A DNA stretch of 64,000 bases from Verrucomicrobiales bacterium (GTDB taxonomy: Bacteria; Verrucomicrobiota; Verrucomicrobiia; Verrucomicrobiales; DEV007), in NCBI GenBank assembly GCA_028033615.1, contig JAOFDG010000001.1, forward strand, positions 22,436 through 86,435, in the 5' to 3' direction. The notes below the pieces were generated by a model, which did no database searches, was not told where the DNA came from, and saw nothing but the letters and a program-made list of their open reading frames with translations. The position numbers and the translations under genes were made by a program. Position 1 is the stretch's first letter. Each line of letters opens with the position of its first letter. Shown here piece by piece: positions 9,811 through 20,650 of this stretch.

Positions 9811-12732
9811 TTATTCGATGTAAATAAATTCGTTTGAACTCATCAATGCTCCACAGTAATTCGTGAGAGCTTTTTCTTTATTGCCAGAGTAGCTATCTGT
9901 TTGAGCTTTAAGAAAATTAATACCGGTCTGAAGTTCAATCCTCGTTGGTTTCCTTCCAAAGGCAATTCTGTATCCAAGAGTTACAGGATCATCCGAATTT
10001 TTTAACCTAGCGGCAAATGCGACAGCCATTCTCCTAATGTTTGGATCATTTATAAAGCTTAATGCTTGAGATGGTGTTGTTGTCACTGACCTTTTACCCA
10101 TACTTGACAAAGAGTCAGGCCAATCAAATAATTGCATGATTGGTACAAGTTTACTTCTTTTAATGAAAAAATAAATACTCCGCCTGTTCATGCTTTCTTT
10201 TAGAGTGCCTGGACCGTACATAGTTTCATCTAGAAGGCCAGATACTACTAGAGCATTATCTCGAATGGCTTCGGCCTCGAGCCTTCTTGGCTCTCTGGGT
10301 GACTGATATGCTTTACTTTCAAGAATCAGACGATGAATGTGTTTCAGACTCCAACCATTTTCAATGAGCTCTAAAGCTAACCAATCTAGCAGTTCAGGGT
10401 GGTTAGGTTTTTCTCCCTGGAAACCGAAATCGTTCGGAGTTGAAACAATTCCTATGCCAAAGTAGTGCTGCCAAATACGGTTTACGATAACCCTAGCAAG
10501 TAAGTGCCCTGCGCCATTATTTACATCAGTAATCCACTCTGCAATTGCAGTCCTACCTTTAGACTTTATTTCTGTCCCCCTACTCAAAACTTGGAGAAAT
10601 CCTAATGAAGCGACTTCACCTTTTTGTCTAACATCACCACGATTTAAGAAATAAGTTTGTTTATAGAAATCTGGAATACTTCCACTACTAGTGTGGTGTC
10701 GCATCGGTTTGACTTTATTTCCACTCGAGCAAATCATAACTTTAGCAATCTCCTTCTTTTGCTTTGATTCGAGTTCTTTTAATTCGGAAGTTAGTTTATT
10801 CCAATGACCGTCAAGAGTCTTATAAAGAGTTAGTATTTTTTCTATATTTGATTTATCGAATTTTCCACTATTTGAAGTAATGGCATCTTGAATTTCCTTA
10901 ACTATTTTTTCTGGACCAGAATTTAGATTCTTAATTGAAAGAGTTGAGGCTTCTTTATCGGTAACCGAAATCCTAAACCTCCCAATGTTATGTTTGTGAT
11001 TGTTATTGAAATGGAGTTTGATTTCTAACTGATCTCCTTTTTTGGAATTTGAATCATTGCTAATATCAAACATTGCAGAGTGGTCTTTTCCAAATTTAGG
11101 GTCTAGCGCCCAGGCAGATTTCGGATTGTCATCAATGGCTGCCGAAATCGGTAGATTTGTTTGCTCAAAAGTCGCTCTTGGATTGATGAGTTTAAGTGTT
11201 TTGCCATCTGCTGTTATTTTAAAGTCACTCAGAGCTATGTTACCGTTACTGGCTCTTCCGGGGCCTCCTTTTACCATTGAATCGTCTTTCAATGCTTCAA
11301 TTAGAATAGCACTTATCTTCTCTAGTGAATTTTTGGCAGTAAATGTATAAGTATCAAAATTTGCATTATTACCTGTCACTAAATAAGAACCATCATCCTG
11401 TTTTAAAAACTTAGCCCCGCCTTTAGATTTAATTTGCTCAGGAACTAAAATTGACCATGGACTTTTAGCCTTTGTGATTAAGTTATCTTTTTTTAGATTT
11501 GAATGCCATTTTTCAAATGATTTTTTAAGATCATTTGTTTCATAGTTTTTTAATTTTGATCTGACATCGTTAACTTTTTTTCTAAGACTTTCATTATCTT
11601 TTGGATTCATTGACGCCAAATCAATATCCACATCGCTCCTTACAGTCGTAGTGAATGCCGAAAGCATGTTATAATAATCTGCTGTAGGAATTGGATCATA
11701 TTTATGATCATGACAGCGAGCACAAGCAATTGTGGTTGCTAACATTGCGGTGCCCATTGTTCCAAGCATGTCATCCATAGCATCGTATCGTATTCTCTCA
11801 GCTTCACTGATGGTAATTTGGGTTGGAAACACTCCCGCCCCCAAAAACCCTGTGGCCATCATTGCCATCGGGTCATCAGGAGCTAACTCATCTCCAGCTA
11901 TTTGCCATTTTGTGAATTCATTATATGGCATGTCGGAGTTAAAGGAACGAATAACAAAGTCCCTATAATGGAATGCAAATTTGCGGTCATAATCTTGCTC
12001 GAAACCGTGACTCTCACCGAATCTCGCTACGTCTAACCAGTGCCGTGCCCACTTTTCTCCAAACTTTGGATTTGATAACAAACCATCAATAAGTGCTTTA
12101 TAATTTTTACTGGAATAATTATTTACAAAATCATCAAGATTATCTGGGTCAGGAGGTAAGCCGATCAGATCAAAATGAAGGCGCCTTCCCAAGACTCTGG
12201 GTGTGGCCACTTCTTTAGATTTAATAAAATCATCAAGATTATTTTTATTTCCAAAACTCGTCTTGATAGGAGAGTATGCCCAGTAAGATCGATCTTCATC
12301 AGTCACTTTCATGGGAGCCTTTTCGCCGTTAGACCTTTCAACAAGTGGGCTGTCATATGCAGCTCCTAAATCTATCCATTTTTCAATTAATTTAATAGAT
12401 GACTCTTGCATCTTATCTTCTTTAGGTGGCATGAAGGGTTCTTCACTGTGCCTAAGATAGTTAATGAGTGGACTCTCTTTGGCGTTGCCAGGAATTACGG
12501 CAATACCCTGATCTCCACCTGCAATTAATCCTTGTCGACTACTAAGATCGAAAGAGGACTTTGTCTTATCGCCTCCATGGCATTTTAAGCATTGGCTATC
12601 GAAAAGAGTTTTTATTTCATTTCTGAATAGCTCTTTGCTCATTGTCATGTTTTTCGCATGGTCGTTTTGATTTCCATGTACGTTCAGACAAAGAGAAAGT
12701 AGAAAAAATATCTTTAAGTAAGATTCTTTCAT
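9811..12732 (-). CDS. PSCyt1/PSCyt2 (DUF1549)/PSD1 (DUF1553) planctomycete-type cytochrome c protein
   Basis: 'LFDSQCLKCHGGDKTKSSFDL' heme-binding CXXCH; 'FGEKWARHWLDVARFGESHGFEQD'; 'RVIVNRIWQHYFGIGIVSTPNDFG'. Confidence 0.93.
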   Translation of the reverse strand: MKESYLKIFFLLSLCLNVHGNQNDHAKNMTMSKELFRNEIKTLFDSQCLKCHGGDKTKSSFDLSSRQGLIAGGDQGIAVIPGNAKESPLINYLRHSEEPFMPPKEDKMQESSIKLIEKWIDLGAAYDSPLVERSNGEKAPMKVTDEDRSYWAYSPIKTSFGNKNNLDDFIKSKEVATPRVLGRRLHFDLIGLPPDPDNLDDFVNNYSSKNYKALIDGLLSNPKFGEKWARHWLDVARFGESHGFEQDYDRKFAFHYRDFVIRSFNSDMPYNEFTKWQIAGDELAPDDPMAMMATGFLGAGVFPTQITISEAERIRYDAMDDMLGTMGTAMLATTIACARCHDHKYDPIPTADYYNMLSAFTTTVRSDVDIDLASMNPKDNESLRKKVNDVRSKLKNYETNDLKKSFEKWHSNLKKDNLITKAKSPWSILVPEQIKSKGGAKFLKQDDGSYLVTGNNANFDTYTFTAKNSLEKISAILIEALKDDSMVKGGPGRASNGNIALSDFKITADGKTLKLINPRATFEQTNLPISAAIDDNPKSAWALDPKFGKDHSAMFDISNDSNSKKGDQLEIKLHFNNNHKHNIGRFRISVTDKEASTLSIKNLNSGPEKIVKEIQDAITSNSGKFDKSNIEKILTLYKTLDGHWNKLTSELKELESKQKKEIAKVMICSSGNKVKPMRHHTSSGSIPDFYKQTYFLNRGDVRQKGEVASLGFLQVLSRGTEIKSKGRTAIAEWITDVNNGAGHLLARVIVNRIWQHYFGIGIVSTPNDFGFQGEKPNHPELLDWLALELIENGWSLKHIHRLILESKAYQSPREPRRLEAEAIRDNALVVSGLLDETMYGPGTLKESMNRRSIYFFIKRSKLVPIMQLFDWPDSLSSMGKRSVTTTPSQALSFINDPNIRRMAVAFAARLKNSDDPVTLGYRIAFGRKPTRIELQTGINFLKAQTDSYSGNKEKALTNYCGALMSSNEFIYIE

Positions 12733-12800
12733 TTAGCGGTTAATTGAATATTGAATGTCTTAAGGCAGTTTGGTCAAGAAAAGTATCTACTAGAAGTTAG

Positions 12801-14006
12801 TTATTGCCTTATCAGGCTCATTTTGCTTTTCTCAACCTTAAGAGCGCGAGAATCTTTTGCTAATTCATCAAACTCTTGAGATTTTATTCTAACACTAATA
12901 ATATAGGGCTCTTCCCCTTTTTCCCAATGACCATAAGTTGTCGTAAGAATGGTTCCGTCTCTTAGCAATTCAACTCCCGGATATGTAGTATCCCAACCTT
13001 TTTTGTTATCCGCCACTTTAATGACGTACTGACCAGAGTTTCCTTCAATTATATCGTCATATGTTCCAACCCATGCAGCCCAGTCGCCCTCATGAGGGAT
13101 CGGACTCTTATCAACTCCTAATTTTGAGCCTATCGCGGTCTTGCAACGAAAAGAAATAAAAAGCCTTCCATCTGGAAGGTATTTTGCGGTGTGTCTATCT
13201 CCAGTTAACGTTATGGGTAATTCTTTCGGCTTCGACCAAGTCTTTCCTTCATCATTAGATAATATGAGATACGAATTTTTTTGTCTCGAATTCTCTCTTA
13301 GGAGAACACATAGTTGCCGTTTATCTGGAGATCTGATTGCACCTGGTTCGCAGAGGTGAATAAAACTTGAGGAAAAAATTTCTTTGGGGTTTTGCCATGT
13401 CATTCCTCCATCAGTTGATAATGAGCTGTACAAAGTAAACATTACAGGATTTTGTTTTTTTGAACCCTCCGCAATGAACCTTCCATCGTCATGGAAAAGG
13501 GCTCGGTAATGCCCAGGATTTTTTAAGTCTTTAATCATTGTTCCCATAGCCACTATGCCGCCAAAGTCCCCGATAGGATTAAGTTCTGACCATGTCTTAC
13601 CATTGTTTTCACTGGTAGCCATTCTAATTGGGTATAGCCCTGAAAACATGACAATCCTTTCTTTTCCCTTTTGATCTTTAACTTGGAATAGTGTGGGAAC
13701 CTCTTTTGAGCTGGTCCAATTATTTGGTGTTTCTAAGCGTTCGCTCCAGCTCTTGCCTCCATCATCACTTTTCTTGTAAACAATAGCCCCTTTACCATGT
13801 CCTTTTGGGTATACGCAAAGGACCGTTTTTCCATCATTTAATAGAGTCGTTGTTGGATGACCTAAATATTGACCCTTTTCTTTGTCGACAATGATCTGAC
13901 GATCCAAGTCTTTTGAAATATCAATGAATCGAATTTCTTTAGCCCATGCTTTTGGGGTAGAGATTAAAATAATTATTTGGATAAAAAAAGAGAGGGAGAG
14001 TTTCAT
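12801..14006 (-). CDS. Sialidase/BNR-repeat family secreted protein
   Basis: Asp-box motifs 'KSDDGGKSWSE', 'TSENNGKTWSE', 'STDGGMTWQ', 'SNDEGKTWSKP'. Confidence 0.88.
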   Translation of the reverse strand: MKLSLSFFIQIIILISTPKAWAKEIRFIDISKDLDRQIIVDKEKGQYLGHPTTTLLNDGKTVLCVYPKGHGKGAIVYKKSDDGGKSWSERLETPNNWTSSKEVPTLFQVKDQKGKERIVMFSGLYPIRMATSENNGKTWSELNPIGDFGGIVAMGTMIKDLKNPGHYRALFHDDGRFIAEGSKKQNPVMFTLYSSLSTDGGMTWQNPKEIFSSSFIHLCEPGAIRSPDKRQLCVLLRENSRQKNSYLILSNDEGKTWSKPKELPITLTGDRHTAKYLPDGRLFISFRCKTAIGSKLGVDKSPIPHEGDWAAWVGTYDDIIEGNSGQYVIKVADNKKGWDTTYPGVELLRDGTILTTTYGHWEKGEEPYIISVRIKSQEFDELAKDSRALKVEKSKMSLIRQ

Positions 14007-14240
14007 AACGAGGTTTAAAGAGAGACAAAATGACTCTTTATTGAGATTCTAAATATACTTAAATGGAACATTATGACCCTATAAGATGCTTTAATTGAAT
14101 CGAAATATATATCATAACTTCTTTATTATAAACGTTTAGCATGTTACTTATCACTAATTGGCATAGATATAGCTGTACTATAACAGTACATTTTAAAAAT
14201 AAACAATTAACTAATAAAAACAATAAAGGAGAAATATAAT

Positions 14241-14696
14241 ATGAGAAGTCTAATTAAATGGAGCCCAATAAGTGAATTTCATGACGTTACCAACCAATTA
14301 TCTAATTTAATGAACTTTGGTCAGAGACCATATTTAAATGATGATGGCCAGGTTAATGAGGAATTAGATTGGACCCCAGCAGTTAACGTTACAGAAAATG
14401 ATTTAAGATATAAAATTGATCTAGAAGTTCCAGGAGTAAAAAAAGAAGACATTCAAGTGGGTGTAGAAAATGGTAAAATTACTATTACTGGTGAGCGGAA
14501 ATCGGAGAAAGAAGTCAAAAATGAAAAAATTCACCGAACGGAGTTCTCAGTTGGTAAATTTTCACGATCCTTCAAAGTTCCTCAGGATGCTGAATCTAGC
14601 GCTATAGCCGCCAAGTTCGAGAATGGAATCCTTGGAGTTTCACTACCAAAAGTTGAATCTTCAAAGCCCAGAAAGGTGCAAATTGAGGTGAGTTAG
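14241..14696 (+). CDS. Hsp20/alpha-crystallin small heat shock protein
   Basis: 'DWTPAVNVTENDLRYKIDLEVPGVKKEDIQVGVENGKITITGERK', 'FENGILGVSLPK'. Confidence 0.95.
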   Translation: MRSLIKWSPISEFHDVTNQLSNLMNFGQRPYLNDDGQVNEELDWTPAVNVTENDLRYKIDLEVPGVKKEDIQVGVENGKITITGERKSEKEVKNEKIHRTEFSVGKFSRSFKVPQDAESSAIAAKFENGILGVSLPKVESSKPRKVQIEVS

Positions 14697-14737
14697 TGAT
14701 TAAAGTATCAATTCTTCTGAGTTGATAATAGCTGAGT

Positions 14738-14776
14738 GCCCGTGTTCGGATATTGATTTTCGAGCACGGGTTTTTT
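14738..14776 (+). terminator. Rho-independent terminator after hsp20
   Basis: CCCGTGTTCG-gatattgatttt-CGAGCACGGG followed by TTTTTT. Confidence 0.8.
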
Positions 14777-14855
14777 GTTTCAGGTAAACAGATTTTTTTT
14801 TTGATGCTTGTTCTTACCAAATACTGGCACTTAATTTCATTTAAAGAGAATCATA

Positions 14856-15737
14856 ATGTCGAAAGACCTGCCCACAGCCGTACAAATTAAAAACCTTACA
14901 AAAATCTTTCCTCTTCCTTTCAGGAAAGAAAAGGTAGTGGCAGTCGATAATTTGTCTCTGTCGGTAAAGCCTGGGGAAGTTTATGGATTAATTGGCCCTA
15001 ATGGATCCGGGAAAAGTACAACGATGAAAGTGCTTCTTGGGCTGATATCTGCTACTTCCGGAAGCTCCACTGTCTTTGGTATGAGTAGTACTGAAACAGC
15101 TAGTCGTGGTTCAGTTGGGTTTCTTCCTGAAAACCCTTACTTCTATAAGTATCTTACGGGAGCCGAGACGATAGCCTTTTATGGAAAGCTTTGTGGGCTT
15201 AAGCGAAAAGCCATCAAAGAGAGAACATCTGAATTATTAAACTTGGTTGAACTCGAAGGCGCGAGGGATCGAAGGCTCGCTGGATACTCTAAAGGAATGT
15301 TACAAAGAATCGGTTTGGCCCAAGCTCTGGTTGGCAGACCTAAGCTGGTTGTGCTAGATGAGCCGACTGCAGGAGTTGATCCAGCGGGATCAAGAAAGAT
15401 TCGAGACCTAATCATGCAACTGAAAGAACAAGGAATTACTGTAATACTTTCATCTCATCTTTTAGAGCAAGTTCAGGAAGTTTGTGACAGGGTGGGAATT
15501 ATTTTTGAAGGTAAGCTGGTTCGTGAAGGAAGCTTGAAAAAGTTAATTGAAATTGAGGATCAGACTGAGATCGTTTTGGAAAATGCCGGATCTGATTTAT
15601 TGAAAAAAATTTCCGATCTAGTTAATCAGGAAAGTGGTGTAAATTTAGTTAGATCGGGTCGACCTAGAACGACCTTAGAAACCCTCTTTTTGAAGGAGAC
15701 AGGAGGAGATTCAAAAGATGCTAGAAATGATTCATGA
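14856..15737 (+). CDS. ABC transporter ATP-binding protein
   Basis: Walker A 'GLIGPNGSGKST', signature 'YSKGMLQRIGLAQAL', Walker B 'LVVLDEPTAGVDP'. Confidence 0.95.
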   Translation: MSKDLPTAVQIKNLTKIFPLPFRKEKVVAVDNLSLSVKPGEVYGLIGPNGSGKSTTMKVLLGLISATSGSSTVFGMSSTETASRGSVGFLPENPYFYKYLTGAETIAFYGKLCGLKRKAIKERTSELLNLVELEGARDRRLAGYSKGMLQRIGLAQALVGRPKLVVLDEPTAGVDPAGSRKIRDLIMQLKEQGITVILSSHLLEQVQEVCDRVGIIFEGKLVREGSLKKLIEIEDQTEIVLENAGSDLLKKISDLVNQESGVNLVRSGRPRTTLETLFLKETGGDSKDARNDS

Positions 15738-16660
15738 CAGTTGAAAATAACAAATCAATTGATAACGAGCTGAATTCAAAGTTTAAACTTTTTTCACTCT
15801 CACGTGTCATGGCTATTGCTATGAATACTTTCACCCAACTGGTTCGGATGAAAGTATTTTACTTTCTGTTGATCTTTAGTGTTTTAATTATTGGGGCAAA
15901 TGTATTGTTCCTCAATTTCACTTTTGAGCAGGAGCTTAAGATCCTTCAGGATGTTTCATTTGGGGCAATGACTCTTTTCGCTAGTATTTTTTCTATCGTT
16001 GGAACGGCTTTACTAATTCCTAAGGATATAGAAGATAGAACTCTTTATAGTATTCTTACAAAGCCAGTACCTAGGTTTGAGTATTTAGTTGGCAAGCTTC
16101 TTGGTATTTTGTTTCTTGTCGCAGTCAGTCTGCTCTTGATGTCGATTCTTTTCTTTGCCGTTTTGTTTGTTAGGCAGCACGGAATCCTTGCAGAAGAGAT
16201 CAATCAAATGCGTGGCCAGCCCTCTCAAGAACAAATATCTTCATTAAGAGAGGATATTTTTGCTCAAGGTTTGAGACTCGAACTTATCAATGGTGTCGTT
16301 GCGGTTTTTCTAAAAGCCGCTGTGGCTGCTGCTATAGCTCTTGTTGTTTCCACCTTTGCAAGCTCTACCTTGTTTACCATCATCGTAAGTTTAGTCATCT
16401 ATTTTATAGGACACGCCCAGTCCATGGCCCTTGATTATTATTTTCCAGAAGGTGATATGCATGGGGCGTTACAAAGATTCATTGCTGGGATTGTTGCAAT
16501 TATTTTTCCAAACTTGCAGATCTTTAATGTTGTTGATGGTATTGTCAGTGGGCAATCTGTCCCAATGAGTCTGATGTTTCGTCTAACTGGTTTGACGGGT
16601 TTTTATCTTTTTATCTATAGTTTTGTAAGTTGGGTAATTTTCGCTAAAAAAGAGCTTTGA
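15734..16660 (+). CDS. ABC transporter permease
   Basis: Overlaps the upstream ATPase; multi-TM; 'DIEDRTLYSILTKPVPRFEYLVGKLLG' typical of ABC-2 type permeases. Confidence 0.88.
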   Translation: MTVENNKSIDNELNSKFKLFSLSRVMAIAMNTFTQLVRMKVFYFLLIFSVLIIGANVLFLNFTFEQELKILQDVSFGAMTLFASIFSIVGTALLIPKDIEDRTLYSILTKPVPRFEYLVGKLLGILFLVAVSLLLMSILFFAVLFVRQHGILAEEINQMRGQPSQEQISSLREDIFAQGLRLELINGVVAVFLKAAVAAAIALVVSTFASSTLFTIIVSLVIYFIGHAQSMALDYYFPEGDMHGALQRFIAGIVAIIFPNLQIFNVVDGIVSGQSVPMSLMFRLTGLTGFYLFIYSFVSWVIFAKKEL

Positions 16661-17799
16661 TTATTGTAATAAAATCAAAATTATTTTCCTGTGGCCGGAT
16701 TTTGATGATCCTTGCCATATTGGTAGTTTTTGGATTTTTGAGAATACCCTTCGAATCTCAAACTGAACAAAAATTAAAGGATCTAGGATTTCGGGATTGG
16801 GTTCCTAACATGTCGGCTAGGGAGCAACTCACACAAGCAAGTTTTATTGGTGCAATAGGTGGATTTCGTTCACTGGTTGCAAGTATTTATGATTTACGTG
16901 CTCATGAAGCATTTCGAGATAAGGATTGGGGTTCTGTGGAACGGTTCCGCAAAGTGACGACTTCGCTACAGCCTCGTTTTGCAAAGCATTGGGATTTAGC
17001 GGCTTGGGATATGGCATGGAATGCATATGCTTATTATCGTAGCAAATCTGAATTTTCTAAAGATGACTTAGAGCTATGGCGAATAGAAAAAATGATTATG
17101 CCAAGTTATCTTGAGAAGGGGTTAAGTTTTGCAAAGGAGGGAGCGAAGTGGACTCCAGAGAGCTATAGACTGCCGATGGTCATAGGTGATATCTATTCTC
17201 AAAAATATAACAATCCAAAACTTGCTTCTGAATGGTATTTTAAATCATCTCAAGCCAAAGATGCGCCAACTTACATTTATAGGGCTTATGCAACTCAGCT
17301 TGCTAAGTGCATTGGTATGGAAGAAGAAGCTTACGAGGTCGTTTCAAATCTTTATAATGATGGAAAGCTTCGAACTTTGACGCTGCATAGAGATATGGAG
17401 AGACTTGAGGGGTACCTTGTAAATGAATTAGTTCAAGCCAAGAGCATTGATGAGCTTAAGGCAATGGTGAGAAAAGAAAAATCTAAATACATAATTCATG
17501 ATGCTATAGCTACTTATTATCTTGAAGAGGAGAATAATATTTCTTTAGCAATTAATGCATATAGAGAGCTTGTAAAAAATCCAAAAGCTCCTGATTTTTA
17601 TCGTAGAAAATTTGCTCTGCTAATTGCCAAAGATCCTGCTAATCAAGAACGAGCCTATAAGATTTTAAAAAAAATGTATTTGTCATCACCTCAAATTTTT
17701 AGAAGAGTTGATTTAATAGATCTAAAGAAACTTGAGTCTGAGCTTAATATCCCTACGAAGGAAAAACTGATAAAAAGTGAAGATTCGAACAAGCAGTAA
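16657..17799 (+). CDS. Membrane-anchored TPR-like protein (TTG start)
   Basis: TTG start overlapping the upstream stop; N-terminal TM; helical repeat content. Confidence 0.6.
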   Translation: MIIVIKSKLFSCGRILMILAILVVFGFLRIPFESQTEQKLKDLGFRDWVPNMSAREQLTQASFIGAIGGFRSLVASIYDLRAHEAFRDKDWGSVERFRKVTTSLQPRFAKHWDLAAWDMAWNAYAYYRSKSEFSKDDLELWRIEKMIMPSYLEKGLSFAKEGAKWTPESYRLPMVIGDIYSQKYNNPKLASEWYFKSSQAKDAPTYIYRAYATQLAKCIGMEEEAYEVVSNLYNDGKLRTLTLHRDMERLEGYLVNELVQAKSIDELKAMVRKEKSKYIIHDAIATYYLEEENNISLAINAYRELVKNPKAPDFYRRKFALLIAKDPANQERAYKILKKMYLSSPQIFRRVDLIDLKKLESELNIPTKEKLIKSEDSNKQ

Positions 17800-17827
17800 T
17801 GTTCACTAATCTAACATCCGCCAACAA

Positions 17828-18550
17828 ATGAAGTTTGCAATTTTTGGTGATATTCATGCAAATCTTGAGGCTCTCAATGCTGTGTTGGAAGATGCAAAAA
17901 ATCACGATTGCACCCACTACGTTTGTATTGGAGACATAGTTGGATACAATGCAAATCCACGTGAGTGCTTGAATATTATTAGAAGCCTAGATTGTCCAGT
18001 CGTTAAAGGAAATCATGATGAAGTTGCATCTTCGGATTCAGAATTAGTGGGGCTAAATCCACTTGCTCAGCACTCCATGCAATGGACTAGAGATAATCTA
18101 GATTCTGAAGATAAGTTATACCTAAGAGAATTAAAATTATTACGGCAGGTCAGAGACTTTACTATCGTGCATGCTACCTTAGACTCGCCTGCCTCTTGGG
18201 GATATGTAACGACGAAGTTTGATGCATTAGAAAGCTTAGGTTACCAATACACTCCTGTTTGTTTTTTTGGACATACTCATGTTCCAGCTTTTTACGTCAA
18301 GTCCTTACGTATTGAAGAGTATACCGGAAAGTCACTAGAAATAGAGCCAGGAAAAAAATATCAAATAAATGTTGGTAGCGTCGGACAGCCTCGAGATGGA
18401 GACCCAAGATCGTCATATTGTATTTATGACTTAGGAGCTCAGCGAGTCATTAATAGGCGTATTGAATATGATATCAAAAGAACCCAAGAAAAAATCTTCG
18501 ATGAAGGCCTGCCTAAACAGCTTGCAGAACGTTTGAGTGAGGGCAAATAA
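17828..18550 (+). CDS. Calcineurin-like metallophosphoesterase (YfcE/MJ0936-like)
   Basis: 'FGDIHANLEAL', 'GDIVGYNANP', 'VKGNHDEVA', 'FGHTHVP'. Confidence 0.92.
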   Translation: MKFAIFGDIHANLEALNAVLEDAKNHDCTHYVCIGDIVGYNANPRECLNIIRSLDCPVVKGNHDEVASSDSELVGLNPLAQHSMQWTRDNLDSEDKLYLRELKLLRQVRDFTIVHATLDSPASWGYVTTKFDALESLGYQYTPVCFFGHTHVPAFYVKSLRIEEYTGKSLEIEPGKKYQINVGSVGQPRDGDPRSSYCIYDLGAQRVINRRIEYDIKRTQEKIFDEGLPKQLAERLSEGK

Positions 18551-19705
18551 TTACTTAGACTTTAAACCAAATGCCTTAGCTGACAGGTTTCCAAGCTCGT
18601 GTTGTATCGACTTGATAGAACGTCGTTCTATTGGGTGATTGCGATTACTAAAAAGAATAACAAAGCTCTTCGTGTTTGGGTGAATCCAAACAGATCCTCC
18701 TGTCCAACCAGTATGACCAAAAGATTTCATTTTTGGGAAAATATCACCTCTGGCACCAGAATATTTTGAATCAATGTCCCAGCCAAGACCTCTACTCACT
18801 TTGTGTTTAGTAATTGACGTGTGGTTTCTTGTCATCAGCTCAATGCTTTGCTTATTCAATATCCTAACATTTCCAATTTTTCCGTCATTTACGATCATCC
18901 TGCAGAACTTTGCTAGATCATTAGTTGTAGTAAAAAGCCCAGCATGTCCTGCGATTCCTCCCATTGCTCTCGCTGAAGGATCATGAACAACGCCATGAAT
19001 CAATAGTCCCTTTTCTTTAGTGGTGGGTGAAATTCTATCGATTAATTTTCGATTTGGTAAGAAGCATGTATCTTTCATTTTTAGAGGGTAAAAAATTTCT
19101 TTTTCAGAGAATTTTTTCAAGGACAGGCCTGAAACCCGGTTTACGATCTCCCCAAGTAAAATAAAATTAACATCACTGTATCTGAATTTTTGACCTGGAT
19201 TATCAATAACGTTTACCGAGTAGCAAAGGTCGATGGCTTTGTCGTAACCTTCCCACTCTGGTTTTCTAGGTAGGACTGGAGGCAGTCCTGATGTATGCGT
19301 TAGTAATTGCTTTATTGTTATTCTTTTCTTTTGGGTTCCTTCAAATTGAGGCAGATGCTTTATGACTTTATCATTAATTGATATCTTGCCTTGGTCAATT
19401 AACACCATAATTGATGGAGCTGTCGCCATCACTTTAGTTAGGGATGCGGCATCAAAAATAGTATCATTTGTCATCTTTTTAATGGCAGGAGTAATACACT
19501 TATTTCCATAAGACTTATGATATGATTTCCCTTCCTTTTCTATCCATAGGACTGCACCAGGAATTTTTGACTGTGATATTGAATTATTAAGTAGTGAATC
19601 AATGGCTACAGTAATTTCTTTTGAAGCTGGTAGTGCTTGCTTAGAAAAACTAGTTATTACTAAAGTAGAAAGTAGAAAATTGATGGTGGTGATCTTCTTA
19701 ATCAT
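18551..19705 (-). CDS. Beta-lactamase family serine hydrolase (class C-like)
   Basis: 'FDAASLTKVMATAPS' (SxxK), 'YSDVNFILLGEIV' (YSN-type), 'GHTGWTGGS' (HTG). Confidence 0.93.
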   Translation of the reverse strand: MIKKITTINFLLSTLVITSFSKQALPASKEITVAIDSLLNNSISQSKIPGAVLWIEKEGKSYHKSYGNKCITPAIKKMTNDTIFDAASLTKVMATAPSIMVLIDQGKISINDKVIKHLPQFEGTQKKRITIKQLLTHTSGLPPVLPRKPEWEGYDKAIDLCYSVNVIDNPGQKFRYSDVNFILLGEIVNRVSGLSLKKFSEKEIFYPLKMKDTCFLPNRKLIDRISPTTKEKGLLIHGVVHDPSARAMGGIAGHAGLFTTTNDLAKFCRMIVNDGKIGNVRILNKQSIELMTRNHTSITKHKVSRGLGWDIDSKYSGARGDIFPKMKSFGHTGWTGGSVWIHPNTKSFVILFSNRNHPIERRSIKSIQHELGNLSAKAFGLKSK

Positions 19706-19724
19706 TTGTCTATGTTACAAAAAT

Positions 19725-19755
19725 AAAGGTCCTCATTTTGTCAATGAGGACCTTT
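19725..19755 (-). terminator. Strong hairpin, probable terminator of the upstream minus-strand gene 19803..20480
   Basis: AAAGGTCCTCATT-ttgtc-AATGAGGACCTTT, near-perfect inverted repeat. Confidence 0.75.
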
Positions 19756-19802
19756 GTTTAAAATGAAATGATGAAATTAATTTATAGTTTAATTTTTTAA
19801 TA

Positions 19803-20480
19803 TTATTCGTTCTCGTTATCAGCCGCACCCTCCAAAGGCTCTTCCAATCCTCCACCGATTGGAGGCGTTTCGTTTGCTTGACTTGACTTGCCTGACCACT
19901 TTTCCATTAAAGGATCCAAGTCACTCATCCGTTCACCAAATTTTTGTAAAGCAGGGGTAATAATTTTACCAACCTCTTCATCGCCTAAGAGGAATCCCAT
20001 AATTCCAGACAATTTTTCTTGGAGCTCTTCTTCAGTCTGCTCGAACAGCGTTATTACTGCCTGAGCCTCTTGGCCAGTTGGTTTACCTAGAGCTTCCATC
20101 TCTGCGGCTATCTTTTCAAAGCTTTCTGCCATATCGTCAAACTTAGCCACTGCAGCTTCGGCGCTTTCTTTGTCTCTAACTAGCGATAAATTATCAATGA
20201 AACCGTTCATTAACTTCATGAGGCTCTTAGCTGTGGAGGAATGTTTACCTAATTTTACATTCTCTTCCTCAGTAACAACATCTATCTCTAAATCATTGTC
20301 TACGGCAGAAGTGGGCTCTTTAGAGGTGTCAGTAGTAGCAGGCTCGATGGAGCTTTCTTCATTAAGGACCGGAACAGCTTTAACTGTTGATTCTTCTGAT
20401 ACTTTCTCCTCTGGCTCTTGTTTACTACAGCCGATTGCTGTTAGGATTAAAATGGCAAATATGTGAGAGTATTTTTTCAT
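19803..20480 (-). CDS. Hypothetical lipoprotein
   Basis: 'MKKYSHIFAILILTAIGCSKQ' lipobox; acidic, low-complexity N-terminal region. Confidence 0.7.
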   Translation of the reverse strand: MKKYSHIFAILILTAIGCSKQEPEEKVSEESTVKAVPVLNEESSIEPATTDTSKEPTSAVDNDLEIDVVTEEENVKLGKHSSTAKSLMKLMNGFIDNLSLVRDKESAEAAVAKFDDMAESFEKIAAEMEALGKPTGQEAQAVITLFEQTEEELQEKLSGIMGFLLGDEEVGKIITPALQKFGERMSDLDPLMEKWSGKSSQANETPPIGGGLEEPLEGAADNENE

Positions 20481-20650
20481 GATGATTCTTTATTAGTACT
20501 AATCACTTTAGGAAAGATCACAATATTTAGATCTTTTCGGAATGATTTCATTAATAAGGCATTAAGCATCAAGCTGGGCAAGCACTAAGCGATTTAAGTT
20601 GTAACTCTTTTTTTACTTTTATTGTATGCTATTACAGATCAAATTCAGTT

